Assembly (NCBI GenBank): GCA_037447655.1
Contig: JBBHKE010002782.1
Coordinates: 23,851 to 85,850, forward strand
DNA length: 62,000 nt
Source: Zygnema cylindricum
Lineage: Eukaryota > Streptophyta > Zygnematophyceae > Zygnematales > Zygnemataceae
Reading direction: 5' to 3'
Under the pieces are notes generated by a model. The model was not told the DNA's origin. It made no database searches and saw nothing but the letters and a program-made list of their open reading frames with translations. This document shows, in pieces, positions 34,700 through 57,156 of this stretch (its first letter is position 1; each line of letters begins with the position of its first letter). The translations under genes and the position numbers were made by a program.

Positions 34700-35400
34700 C
34701 ACGAAGAAGCGAACATGCGTCAATAATTCATGATGGTCTTCCCATGTATCGTTTCACCATCATTCGGTACACTTCTCGTCTGTCTGTCTGAGGGCGCGTC
34801 TCGCCGCAGCTTTTCACATTCTTCATGCTTATGTCAAACTTCAGCAAAACGTCAGCGAAACGTAGAATACAGTGTGCCATAGCTTCACACGTCGCTTGAA
34901 AGGATGTACAAAATCGACGTAAAAATATGCTTAGGTGGAAACATATGCACCCGAAAATTACCTTTCATACCTGCGAGCCTTCGCACGCGTAAAGAAAACT
35001 ATGATTGTACAAGCGACAGCGACGTGACAGCGAGGCGGACTGCGAGCCGAAAACATTTGATTTGAAAACATTAAAACATTTGATCGACAACATTACATTT
35101 CTTCGAAATCTACGAGAATTGACGAACATTGGAAAACGAACTTTTTAAAATGGAAACGCCACGTGTGGTTGCGAATACGAAGCTCATCACGAAAACGACA
35201 CTGTGCATAGCATCGAAACCGGAGATTTTCCAACACAAAAAACTGCTCTTGGAAGTCGGTGGAAGCTAAACCACCGACATTTTCTCCATTGAAATTTGAA
35301 AACGTCGGTAGCGCGTCGCCACCTGAATGGCGCGCTCATTCACAAACTGCCAAAATTGGTCGTAGAATGTACGGATATATTTTCCTACGTGGCGTGACTT
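34700..35400. other. Upstream region of P2
   Basis: No ORF of note. The end of it (from about 35350) is homologous to the upstream region of P3 (from about 38110), sharing tgtacggat and gacttttgatgtcg, so the two genes inherited the same promoter. Confidence 0.5.
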
Positions 35401-35429
35401 TTGATGTCGATGCGGGAGGTGTCGGCGAA

Positions 35430-35627
35430 ATATAAACGGCGACCAATTCGACCATCGTAAGGAATGACTTCTTCGCCGTCTCTATTTCCCCTCATTTCCC
35501 CTTTCCCGTCTTTCAATCTCTCTCTCACTCTCTCTCTGTCTCTGTCTCGCTCTATCTCTCTCTCGTATTTTTCCTCCGCCACACTAAAACTGAATTAATC
35601 TTCCGTATTTTTATCTTCCGGCCTCAT
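35430..35627 (+). promoter_or_regulatory. P2 TATA box and CT-rich leader
   Basis: atataaac at 35430-35437 is a good TATA box. About 190 bases of CT-rich leader (ctctctgtctctgtctcgct around 35535) lead to the ATG. The P3 leader (38290-38384) shares cctccgccacactaaaa. Confidence 0.6.
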
Positions 35628-37543
35628 ATGGCTCGCTCCCTCTGGTCGGTTCGGCTTCGGCACGTGTGTGTGACAGTGGTGACGCTGGCAGTGGCGGCCG
35701 CGTGGCCCGGTCCAGCTGGCAGTGCTCGGGTGCTATCTGAGGGAGGCTGTGTGGAAAAATGCGCCTTTGAGGTGCCCGACGCTGCCACGTGGGATGGTGT
35801 CACAGTCAAGGATGACGTCGGCGGAGGTTTTGCTGAGCTGGACATTGCTGATGTCATCAGCAACTTCTGCGCCAAACTGGTAAAGGAAACGACGGCGATT
35901 CCAACGCAAAATTTGGGAAAAAAGGACTAATTTTTCCGCAATTAAAGCGTCGATTTGATTAAACATGTCGATTGAAAAAGAAACTTGAGTTGTATTATAT
36001 GTGGTTTAAGGAGTGTAAAAGGATGTAAAATGCTTATACAATCTCGAATTGAAAAAAAAATCCTTTAAGGTAATAGAAGGCTTGAAAGCAAACGTAAAAA
36101 AAAAAATTAAGAAAAAAATCATATTTTTATGATACAATACGCCTAAAAAGCTCACACCGTCAATCCTTTTACTCCGACAAAGACACAATCCTCCCGAGTT
36201 ATCCACTCTATTTCCCATTCATCACCAAAACCCTTCCACAAAAAGTGTATTAAAACCATTCCTGAAATTTCTACCTACATGAGATCCACCTCCCTTCTGT
36301 CCTCCAATAATATTTTCATCTACACTCCCAAAAAACTGAAACCTACCCTTTACCCCCATTTCCCCCCTCTCCTCTCCTGCAGAGCTTCCCACCCAAATTC
36401 CCTTTCCAGGAGAAGTGCGAGGTAATTCCTCTCAGCGCCGCCAAAGTGAAGGGAGGGGAGGGAGGGAAGGGAGGAGGAGGCAAGGCCTACCCGGAGGACC
36501 AGCTCTGTTTGAAGTTAAAAATTCCTCCACTGGGACTCCCCATTTGCGATCTCATTATGAAGAAGTTTCCCAAGCCTTCTCCTCCCCCCCCTTCTCCACC
36601 TCCCTCTCCACCTCCCTCTCCTCCACCCTCTCCGCCTCCTTCCTCGCCTCCATCCCCACCACCCTCTCCTCCTCCATCCCCCCCTCCTTCTCCACCTCCC
36701 TCCCCACCACCCTCTCCTCCTCCTCCACCTCCATCCCCACCTCCCTCTCCACCTCCTTCACCGCCTCCCTCTCCCCCTCCTTCTCCACCTCCCTCTTCAC
36801 CTCCATCTCCACCACCCTCTCCGCCTCCTTCACCGCCTCCCTCCCCGCCATCCTCTCCTCCTCCATCCCCTCTTCCATCCCCTCCTTCTCCACCTCCCTC
36901 TCCACCACCCTCTCCTCCTCCTCCACTTCCCTCCCCACCTCCTTCACCGCCTCCCTCTCCACCACCCTCTCCTCCTCCCTCTCCCACTCCATCTCCACCT
37001 CCCTCCCCACCACCCTCTCCCCCGCCCTCTCCTTCTCCCTCTCCCCCGCCCTCTTCACCTCCATCCCCACCACCCTCTCCCCGCCTCCCTTCCCCATGCC
37101 CCTCTACATGTCCCTCCTTCTCCCTCGAAATTTGTGATTTTTACTTCGAAGGATACTCCGAACAAATCCCAAGTTTCCATCTGGTCCAGAATAAGACAAA
37201 GGGCGAATCCGAGGATCTCAGTCCGGGTCTGCGAACATCAAAAACCGGAAAAAAGGTAGTGGTAGAGGTGGACCAATCAGGAGAGGGAAAATTCCTTGAA
37301 TGTCCTCCCACTTCTGACTCTCCTCAAAGTCAGTTTTATCTCACGGGAGAGGATTCAAAACTGAAGGCGAGGCAGTACCAGACAGAACGAAATGTCAATT
37401 TTTTTATAAATCGGTGTATCGTACTTTCCGTAAATAGTTTCACTTTGGAGTATGGGAGTACTAAGGCTTACAATGTTCCTCCAGATACGGAGAATTTCTT
37501 TGTCGAAGCGCGACGATGTGTGGTTTTTAAGACGGAGTACTAG
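35628..37543 (+). CDS. P2: Ser-Pro-Pro-rich secreted (pherophorin-like) protein
   Basis: Two exons, 35628-35879 (donor CTG|GTAAAG) and 36383-37543 (acceptor CTCCTGCAG|AGC), phase 0, giving 470 residues. Residues 1-32 are a signal peptide (MARSLWSVRLRHVCVTVVTL, then AVAAAWPGPAGS). Residues 33-84 carry two Cys. Residues 85-145 contain FPFQEKCE, a Gly/Lys linker, YPEDQLCLKLKIPPLGLPIC and DLIMKKF. About 190 residues of SPPP repeats follow, then EICDFYFEGYSEQIPSFHLV and a C-terminal domain to FKTEY. A secreted domain split by a Ser/Hyp rod is the plan of pherophorins and other green-lineage matrix glycoproteins; the prolines would be hydroxylated and glycosylated. FPF..C and C.L.L with a later C-D-L resemble the pherophorin domain, but this was judged by eye. 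It appears to be the only intact copy. Its 3' flank matches unit 2. Confidence 0.82.
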
Positions 37544-37559
37544 AAGTTGTTGGCGTTTT

Positions 37560-38110
37560 TTTTTCATTAAGTTTTTGGCGAAGGGGAATAAGATTTTCTT
37601 GTAGAATACTTAAATACTTAATAAATAAACTGGGATAATTTTTTAGGGCAATAGGTTTGTGAAAAGAGAATACAAAGAGCGATTGTCGTCTGGAAAGATG
37701 AATAGCGACAAGTGAAAATAGAATGTCTAGAAGAGTGTGGATTTGGAAATTTTCTTTTATTTTAAAAGTGGGTACTGGTTTCAAAAGACCGTTCTTGAAA
37801 GAGTCATGTTTTTTCATGTTTCATGCTTTTATTTTTTCAATATAATGCTTAGCGACAAATATTTGTGAAAATGTTGAACAATAGTGTTTGGGAATCATAA
37901 CATGTTGAACCAAGTTGTTTTTTCAGCTTGAATGTGTGTTATACCTTTAATATTGTGCTAATGTATGTATGATGATAATTTATTACGTACGATTAAAGAT
38001 AATATATACTTTGTTGGCGGGCCATACGACCAGCATTTTTGCACTTGGAAAACGTCAACTTCGAGTTCCGTCGGAGTGACATTTTTTTAGTGGCGCGCTT
38101 CGTCGAAAAC
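37560..38110. other. P2 3' flank
   Basis: The stretch 37690-37860 is homologous, in reverse, to 24180-24360 downstream of P1, showing that P1 and P2 were copied with their 3' flanks. No gene. Confidence 0.55.
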
Positions 38111-38384
38111 TGCCAAAAATGCTCTCGCAGAAATGTACGGATGTTTCTCTACGTGACCTGACTTTTGATGTCGGTGCGGGAGGCGTATTATACTATCGAA
38201 TTAAAAAGAGCAACGAATTCGACCTGGAAAAAACGTTCTCGCTAGACCTATTTCGGTATTTCCCCTTTCACCTTTCGGTCTTTCAACTCTCCCACTGTCA
38301 CTTCTCTCTCCCTCTCCCTCTCTCTCTCCTCCGCCACACTAAAAAAAGAATAAAGCCTCCACTTTTGTCTTTTTCCGACCTCCC

Positions 38385-38681
38385 ATGGCTGGCTCCACGT
38401 GGCTGGGCAAGCTGCGGCACGTGTGTGTGACAGTCGTGACGCTGGCAGTGGCGGCCGCGCGGCCCGGTCCAGCTGGCAGTGCTCGGGTGCTATCTGAGGG
38501 AGGCTGTGTGGAAAAATGCGCGTTTGAGGTGCCCGACGCTGCCACGTGGGATGGTATCACAGTCAAGGATGACATCAGCGGGGGATTTGCTGAGCTGGAC
38601 ATTGCTGACGTCATCAGCGACTTCTGCGCAAAACTGGTAAAGGAAACGACGGCGATTCGGAATGCTGGGAATGCAGACTAA
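38385..38681 (+). pseudogene. P3: orphan first exon of the P family
   Basis: Encodes MAGSTWLGKLRHVCVTVVTL and the rest of exon 1, nearly identical to P2 and P1. Exon length (252 nt to the CTG|GTAAAG donor at 38636) is the same as in P2. Without splicing the frame runs on to a stop after RNAGNAD. There is no second exon in the window: no FPF..C segment or Ser-Pro-Pro tract follows. It is either a truncated duplicate or a short secreted peptide gene (98 residues with signal peptide). A promoter homologous to that of P2 lies upstream. Confidence 0.7.
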
Positions 38682-38731
38682 TTCTTGTGAAAGCTATTTG
38701 TCGGTTTACTTAAAAAATGTTAATTGTTAAA

Positions 38732-39470
38732 AGAACCCTAAAAAACCCTAAACACTAAAATTGGTGAAACTTTCAGCGACAAAGAGACAAATAAGCTCAT
38801 CTCCCCCAAACACTTAACGTGGAACCAGACTGATGTCGTTGCCAATTAGAAAAACTAGAAAAAAATAGTTTCCATTTACAAGAAAGGAAAAAGAAAACAA
38901 AAAATCTTCCTTTTTTTTTTCTTCCTCAAAAAAGAAAAAATCTAAACTCAATTGTTGCTGATTAAATCTCTAGTGTAAATGGACAAAAATGTTATTAGTG
39001 AAGACCGGTAATTTTTTCCCAACCGATTTAAAATAAAATAATGCATAACAAAAATAAACGATTGACTGCCACAATACTAACTCCTCTAATCAATGAAAAT
39101 GCACCAAAAAAAAAAAAAAAGTGTCGAATTTATGACCAAATTCCGGAAAATGAAAACTCTCTATAAAATATTATAGCCACACATGGTAAACTCATATCCA
39201 TATCAGTATACTTTTATATTCATTTTAAACTAGTATTAAAAACACTAGTTTCATGGTGACCTTTTTGGGCCAAAAATCATGTATTTATATGAATATTACT
39301 ATTACTGTTTTAAGCAGTGGCCTCTGATTAACCGCGCCTCCTTACTCTAAAAATAACCTTAAAAAAGCCCTAAAAAATCCTAAAGAATTCCTAAAGACCC
39401 TAAAAAACCCTAAAGCTCCTAAAGAAATCCTAAAGACCCTAAAAAGACCCTAAAAGCGTTAATAATACCC
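38732..39470. repeat. Degenerate CCCTAAA-type telomere-like repeats
   Basis: aaccctaaaaaaccctaaac at 38733-38752, and about ten CCTAAA/CCCTAAA variants in 39350-39465. CCCTAAA is the plant-type telomere unit. The units are interrupted and not in a clean array. Confidence 0.6.
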
Positions 39471-39479
39471 ATTAGTCGG

Positions 39480-40480
39480 GTTTTTCCCCCCCTTTAACCA
39501 CAAATTAGCGTTGTTAACATTGTTTTTTTTATCAAATTCTACTTTTTAAACAGATTCTATGTTTTAAATACATTATATTTTTTGAAACAAATTCTACTTT
39601 TAAACAAATTATATTTTTAGACAGTTTCAAATCAGCCACATAATTTGGAACTGGATTAGAACCAATAACAGTACTATAAACCCCAATTTGACTATTTATT
39701 TTCTACAATAGCACTTTGGTGTAGTTTTGCAAAAACAAAATGTGCCCAGTAGTATAAAATGAACGTGTGAATATCATCAATCCAGTGTAGAGCATTATAA
39801 AAAGAGAATTGTGTATTATAAAAATTGCCTACTATTAAAAAAAAAAAATGTTTAGTATCATAAACAAAAATTTGTGGAGTATCATAAGAAAAAAAGTGTA
39901 GAATTAAGAAGAAAAATGCATAGGATTATAAAACAGCAATATGTGGTTTCATGTAAAAAAAATGTGCAGTATTTAAAAAAAAGAATAATATAATTATACA
40001 TTCTAATTCCACATTTATATTAATATTTCCTTAACAGTTTATACTAATAGTGATGGGTAGTGTAATTCCTCTTTGCAATTTATATAAAAAAAAAATGTTT
40101 TTCCTCATAAACACAAAAATATGAAGAAAAAACATTATTTTCAAAATACCAAACAGTAAGGAAAAACCAAACAGAAAAAATGGAGAAATTTGAGCCCATG
40201 AGTTCCCAAACAGCCTTCCCCATCTACTGGTTAAAAAAACCAATCTTACGGCCAAACAAAAAACAAATTTCCATTGAAAACGAAATCCTTTACACAATTA
40301 TCCTCCCTATTTTTTTCTTTTTCATTTTTTCCTCGTAGAAAAAAAAAAAACCGGCCGTTGACTGGCCCTACCGTTGCAATTTCACCTACCAAGAAGTAAA
40401 ACAAAAACAGAAAAAAACAGAAAAAAAACAAACAAAAAACGATGCCATTCGTGTCGAAAAAACGGAAAAACAGAAATAAC
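39480..40480. repeat. AT-rich region with loose tandem repeats
   Basis: 39720-39990 holds about seven diverged units of roughly 30-35 bp around a tgtgNagtatNataa core. The rest is poly-A/T-rich. It probably includes the 3' untranslated region of the gene ending at 40503. No ORF is credible. Confidence 0.5.
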
Positions 40481-40502
40481 AAAAACGAAGTGTGACAAGA
40501 TG

Positions 40503-51279
<10,777 letters not shown>

Positions 51280-54200
51280 ATGGGGAGGAGGAAGGAAAGG
51301 GAGAGGAGAGAGAAACTGAGAGAGTGAGGAAAATAGTAATTTAAAGAGAGTTAGGGAGAGATAAAAGAGAGAAAAATAAGCGAAAAAGAGAAGATAAGGA
51401 GGAAAAACATAGCGGAAGGAGAACGCGAGGTGAGGAGGAAGAAAGAGAGAGAGGAAGAGAGGAGGAGAGGAAGAAAGGAGTTAAGAGGAATATCGAAGGG
51501 GAAGACAAGATAGGAGAGAGCCGCTCAACCATCAAGCCACGTAGGACCGTACGAATAGAAGTACGGTAAACTGGTAAAGTATCGCTATGAAGTACAATAC
51601 GAGCCGAATCCGAAGTCTAAAGGCCAAACAGCATATTGACACCTGGCGGTTTCCTGTAGGACGTAGTCAGTGGAAGGACATGCAAAATGAACAAAGGTCA
51701 CTGGTTGGTGAATCACAAGAACGGGGCAAAATCATTGGCCAGCTGATATTCAGCAAGTTCCATGCTATGCGTCACGTTTTCAAAGGTTTTGCCTAGAGTC
51801 AATTCAGTCACGTTTCATTGTGCTGATAGAATCTTAGGGTTCCGTACGACCACGTGGCACGCATGTGTGCGCTCTTACGCCAGGTTCAGTAATTCACTTG
51901 AACGGGGGATGGTTCAGGACTCCGGGCAAGAATTATAAGTTCCGTGCAGTTCAAAGAAAGAAGACTCGTTGAATTACATTACTGTAACTGCGGCAGTTTC
52001 CACAGTTTAGTTTTAACATTTCTTACAAAACTGGAAATAGCCAAACAGGAATGTTTCGGACAGTCGGACCAGTGAAAGTACAGTCTAGGTTCCACGCATA
52101 CCGTAGTTTTGACGCTTAAACCGTCTAGCCGATACGTTCTTCTCACACTCACCGAAAGAGGCCGATATGCGCGATTCTGTGAAAATGAGATTTGATCGTC
52201 CCAGTATTAAACCTTTGCTTCGAGTTAACTCGAGCAAAGGGTTGAGTAAAAGTAAATTTTGCTTTTGCATATCTTCATGTTACCGAGCGTCATTCATGTA
52301 ACAATTCCGTACATGCATATACTATTCAATCAGTCCCCTTCTAATTGATCAATACCAAAATGCTATGTGACAATCACAGTATTCGACCGAAAATCGGATG
52401 TAAACATCTTCCCGATTTTTTTGTACAAAATAATGGCATAACCATCTTCTGAAAACTCTATTTAGAAGCTATTTTGCATTGCCTCATACTGTATTTGAAG
52501 CACATTGGCATGGCTTGCAATGTAAAAACAATATGCAAGTAATGTAGCGTGGGAAAAGTTAAAAACTAAAAAAAAAAAAAATTAAACTAAATTAAAAATT
52601 GAATTAAAACTGAATCGTATCAAAGTACCAGAATCTAATTGGGGTGTGGATTTACAGAATTTCATGATTTTTCTACCTGTTATCACAAGTTTAGATAGCC
52701 AAAAGGTAAGCAATTTATGACTTATTTTTCTTTTATTGTTATGACTGCGGGCTTGATGACGGTTTAATTGTAAACTTTGGCCTGACTTGTGACACTTGTC
52801 AATTGTTCGCTGTCTCTTTCAGCTTTTGTGTTTTTAATAAAAAACTTTTAACAATGTTATAACAAAGCTATAACAAAGTCTGGTGCCAGGACTTTCTTAT
52901 TTTTTTTTTACTTTGGCGGTGGTGTTTTTTTCCCATTTTTTTACTATTAAATGTTTAGAAAAAGAAAATAGAAAAACGAACACATTGCGCAAGGAGCCGA
53001 AAATCGTCCACACGGACTGTTTTTTTTTTTTTTTTTGATTTTTAAAATCCTAAAAAACCTTCACCTGCACCTAAAAATGGAAAAAGCAAAAAAAGAAACC
53101 CTAAGAAACCCTATTTCACATTAAAGTCACAAATTTAGTTACTCTAACCACAATATACGGTGTACAGCAGGAAACCCGAGTGTTAACTAAAAAACAATCA
53201 TAACAAAACTTGATATTCATTTTCAATAAAATATCAACATAATGTTAACCAACAGGTCAAGCAAGAGTCAGAATGGCTATTTGAAATTGATTTTTCAGTT
53301 TCCTTTTTTTTTCCTTTTTTATTTTTTTGTTCCAATCTACTCAGATGGTTTACCATAGTGCTTTCTTAATAAAGTCTTATTATATTTTTATTACTTGAAC
53401 ATCTCATAAAGAAAGAGAGAGAGAGACAGTACTAAAGGTATTACGTAGATTTACGATGAATTTAATAATAAACTACTAACAATATGAGTACTTGAATTAA
53501 AAATAAATATGAGCTAAAAAAAGCATTTACATGCCAAACCCTCTCCCTCTCCTTCTCTCTCTCTTGTTTAAGCTGGAACAAGATTAATAAAAAGAAAAAC
53601 TAGGTCTAAAAGAAAAAGAAAAAAAAACATTGCAAATACATACAATGTCTGCCATAAAAACGGAGATGACACGGGAAAACAACAAAAAAGGAAAACTTTT
53701 TTCATAAAAAAATCTCTTATAACAACAATGTAAATCACGGAAATAGGTTTGAAAACTACTCTGAAACAAACTATTTCCAAACAAACCGATGCTGTACATT
53801 CTCTCTCTCTCTCTTTTCTAACCGAAAAAAAAAAACAAAAAAATCTGCAGTACAAAATTTTATGTTCCTCACAAAACCCTAAAAACACAAATTGGTATTT
53901 GTTTTTGGAACAGTCAAAATTGTCTAATTCGGTCAACGAGACCGAAAACCTAATTTTTCTGACAACAAAAGCTCCCGTGTGAATTGACTATTCTCATTAC
54001 AAACACGATCATTTATCTCTCTCTCTCTCTCTCTCTCTCTCTTCCCTTCTCCAGCACATCTTTCTCGCCCTTTTTGTCACTCCCTCTCTATCTCTGCCTC
54101 TGCCTCTCCGTCTCCCTCTTGACATATATATTTGGCACCTTCGTCTCCCGCTTCCCCTCTCCCTCTTCCCCTCTTCCTCTCCTCCTCCCTCTCCCTCTCC

Positions 54201-54600
54201 CAAATGAACCTATGAAGTTAAAATATTTTCACAGCAATTTTCTCCCCAAAAAACAAAAAAAAAATCCAAAACAAAAGAAAAAACAGAAAAACAAAAAAAA
54301 AAAAACTTTAAACAAGACAAAATGTTAACTTTCAACAATGACCCAACTTTTTTTTTTATAACCCTAAAATCCCAAAGAAACCATTTACCCGTAAGAAAAA
54401 AAAATGAAAAACACAAAATCCACACTATATATACTATTAAACCCATTAACAAGACATACCAGAATTCTCAGTTTCTATATGACCCAAACAAAAAAAAAAA
54501 ATCCACTCGTCTCCTCTCCCTACTTTAAAAAAAACCACTTTCCCTACCTCTCCTTCCTCTCCCTCTCCTATCCCTCTCCTCACCCTCCCAGTCTCTCAGT
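51280..54600. other. Intergenic region without recognised genes
   Basis: 51300-51500 is GA-rich. The rest is AT-rich with poly-A/T runs and short CT tracts at 53550, 53800 and 54020. The ORFs around 51587, 52085 and 53568-53936 have no recognisable features. The left part should contain the promoter of the eight-exon gene; I see no clear TATA box. Confidence 0.5.
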
Positions 54601-54758
54601 CTCACAACTCTAAATTTGTCAAAAAACCTAATTCATCTCCCACTCCTTCTCCCCCTTTTCTCCCTCCACTCCTTTCGCTCCCTTCACTCCACCTCCTCCT
54701 CCCCCTCTTTCCTCTTCTCTCTCCACCTGCCATCTCTCCCTCTCATTTCCCCCCCAAT

Positions 54759-56180
54759 TCACAGCTCCACAGTGGCACATTTCCACACAACCCCCAAAAA
54801 GAGCTCCGCCTCATAAAACCCCACTGACCGCCAATTCCCTTTATCTCCCTCTCCCTCCCTCTCCTCCTCCCTCTCCTCCTCTCTTCCCCCCTCGCTCTCC
54901 CTTCCCCCTTCCCTCTCACCACCCACTACACTCCCTTCCCCACTCCCTCTCTCCTTCCCTCTCTCTCCCCCCCCCGTCGGTCCGTACATCTGTACACTCT
55001 GTACATCCAGCCTCCCGAAAAGTCTCGCCCAGGCCACTCCACCGACCACTAGAATCTCGCCAGCTGGCTTCCCAGATACTGCCAAACTGAAGGCTTGTCT
55101 TATTACCTGCCACTCTCTCCCCAACGATCCCTTCGGTCCCGGAACGCAAGAAACCACAGACCAATCGTTGGACGCCACGTCATATTCTCTTAACTCTCTA
55201 TCTCCCCACCCCTGGTAGTCGTCCAAAAGTCCTCTCATAAAAAAAATACGGTTACCGGAGACCACCGATTGGACTCCCAAAAGACCGCCACCGCCCGAAG
55301 TCCATTTTTGGGGGTTGTGGTCGGAGAGAGGACGAAGACAAGGTGACACGTGTGGGGTTGTCCAGCTGGCAGTTCGAGGATCGAAGATTCCCAGAAGAGA
55401 CAAAAGTCCCCCTTGAGTCGGACAAACTCCCAAGACATACAATTTTCCTTGTACGACCGCCCCCGTTAACCGTTTGGTGGAACGGAGGAAGTTTTCCGTC
55501 GCAGGTAACGGAGGAAGCGGCGTCCATTCGTCTTTTCCCAAATCGTACACTTCTGATGACGTCAGCGGACTGTTGTCTGTAGCAAGACCGCCCGCGACAT
55601 AAATTTTGTTATCCATAAATCCACTAGCGAAAAAACTACGACTTTTGGACCCCATTTGGGCCCCTTTTTTCCAGTTATTGCTGTACGGATTGTACCTCCA
55701 GACTCCCCCGGCGACCACCAATTGCTCCTTCTGCCACGTGGCAGTCTCTCCAGAACTCGCCACGTGTCCGATATTGGCAGTATATGCCTGTACGGACATT
55801 GTCTGGTAGCCTCCTAGTAAGACAAGCTCCAGGTCAGAAGAGACAAACTCGAATCCGTGGAGAGGACAGTCTTCGAGAGCACCTCCCCCTAATGGGGACA
55901 AAGTACGATACGGAAGATCCGCCAGAGTGTGCCACGTGTCAGTTTGGAGATTGAGCGCCAAAAGTCGCTGACGTCCCATGGACTTTCCGATGACGTGGAC
56001 AAAAGTCTCGGAATTTCCCAAAAAACGACGGGAGAGTGCCAGCTCAGCACTGTCCAAAACTGTACGGAAGGAGCGGGAGACAGAGCGGAGGGGAGGGAGG
56101 GAGGAGCGAGGGAGGAGAGAGATGATGTGGAGAGAGAGGTCTGGGGGGAGTGGAGGGAAGAGGGAGGGAAGGTCAGCCAT
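54759..56180 (-). CDS. F-box/kelch-repeat protein
   Basis: Intronless, 473 residues; the ATG at 56180 (MADLPSLFPPLPPDLSLHII) is the first in frame. Residues 9-47 form an F-box (LPPDLSLHIISLLPRSSLPP, then LRSVSRSFRTVL), which binds SKP1 in an SCF ubiquitin ligase. From about 65 to 390 there are kelch repeats, a substrate-binding propeller, with the Gly-Gly plus Tyr/Trp pattern: VVAGGVWRYNPYSNNWKKGA, IYVAGGLATDN with VYDLGKDEWTPLP, LYVLGVCPTQGG with IFDPRTASWTTP, REYDVASNDWSVV, ILVVGGVAWAR with VQMYGP. Plants have very many such proteins. Residues 395-445 are a Gly/Glu/Arg low-complexity insert encoded by a GA-like repeat; normal text (NWRSVGFYEAELFLGVVWKC) resumes before the stop. Target unknown. 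Confidence 0.9.
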   Translation of the reverse strand: MADLPSLFPPLPPDLSLHIISLLPRSSLPPLRSVSRSFRTVLDSAELALSRRFLGNSETFVHVIGKSMGRQRLLALNLQTDTWHTLADLPYRTLSPLGGGALEDCPLHGFEFVSSDLELVLLGGYQTMSVQAYTANIGHVASSGETATWQKEQLVVAGGVWRYNPYSNNWKKGAQMGSKSRSFFASGFMDNKIYVAGGLATDNSPLTSSEVYDLGKDEWTPLPPLPATENFLRSTKRLTGAVVQGKLYVLGVCPTQGGLLSLLGIFDPRTASWTTPHVSPCLRPLSDHNPQKWTSGGGGLLGVQSVVSGNRIFFMRGLLDDYQGWGDRELREYDVASNDWSVVSCVPGPKGSLGREWQVIRQAFSLAVSGKPAGEILVVGGVAWARLFGRLDVQSVQMYGPTGGGERGKERGSGEGSVVGGEREGGRESEGGREEEREEEREGEGDKGNWRSVGFYEAELFLGVVWKCATVEL

Positions 56181-56510
56181 TTCCAAAAAGAAAAAAGAAC
56201 CGACGGATTTCAGCAAGACAGAGAGCGAGAAAGAGAGGTAGAGAAAGAGGGAGGGAAAGAAAGAGGGAGAAAGAGAAAGAGGGAGAAAGAGAAAGAGCTA
56301 GGGAGAGAAAAAAGGGAGGGAGAGAGGGAGAGAAAGAGAGAGGGAGAAAGAGAAAGAGCGAGGGAGAAAGAGAAAGAGCGAGGGAGAAAGAGAAAGAGCG
56401 AGGGAGAGAAAAAAGGGAGGGAGAAAGAGACAGGGAGAGAAAGAGGAGGGAGCGAGAAAAGGGAGACGAGAGTGAGAGAGAGAGAGACAGAGCTTTTTGA
56501 GTGACCTGGA
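56181..56510 (-). promoter_or_regulatory. CT-rich leader of the F-box/kelch gene
   Basis: On the gene strand about 280 bases of imperfect CT repeats (ctctttctctttctccctc) precede the ATG, as with P1, P2 and P3. A GC-rich stretch at 56700-56960 lies further upstream. Plus-strand ORFs across it are shadows. Confidence 0.5.
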
Positions 56511-56639
56511 GAGGGGAAATAAGGGAGAGGGGAAATTAGGTTAGAGAACTGGAAGGAATTTTGATGGATGGAGGGAAATATTCAAATCTATATATATGTG
56601 AACAACTGAACAATGAATCAGTATATTCCGCTTTATGCG

Positions 56640-57156
56640 TTTTCAATACTATTTAGAGTGACTACAGGACGTGACGAGCCATAACTGTCACAGAACCGTA
56701 CGGAAATCCGTAGTCTATTAATGTATGGTCGGGAATCCGGCCTTGGGAACGTCGGTGTGGACTTTTGAGTTCGGGAAAGGTTGACGGCCGGCGGGGTGGA
56801 TGTGGTTCCGTCCGGCTTCGACGGGTTTAAGGTAAGACGGCGGACAGATCGACGGTCGCGATACATTTTTTTCCGCAAATCTCGGAAGAGATCCGAGATG
56901 ACGTGGAAACCGTCGTGTTGACGTGGAGATTCTGGCTTGCTCCCGCAATCTCGGGAGAGTTGCGTGGCAATTGGCGGCGGACTTTTGCAGTACAAAAATA
57001 CGTGAGGACACTATGCAAAAGTCTTTTGTTTTTTTATGTCGTTTACCCTCTTTGTTTCTCAATAGTGTTACCATCGCAAGTTTTGAAGTAAAGAATTTTA
57101 CACTTATAAATATTTGCATGTGATTGGCTAATGGTTGTTGAAGAAAGTGAAACTTA
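56640..57156. other. GC-rich island upstream of the F-box/kelch gene
   Basis: Markedly richer in GC and CG steps than its surroundings. Open frames exist on both strands, the longest 150 codons on the minus strand, but none shows a motif, and a donor-like TTTAAG|GTAAGA at 56827-56838 has no matching exon. It may be a promoter or an unresolved exon. Confidence 0.35.

Noticed and set aside
36415-37137. Long alternative frames (Ser/Thr-rich plus strand, Gly/Glu-rich minus strand) over the P2 repeat
   Set aside because: The 9-bp-based SPP repeat leaves all frames open; splice sites and the domains on both sides pick the P2 frame. The same holds for 24774-25351 over P1.
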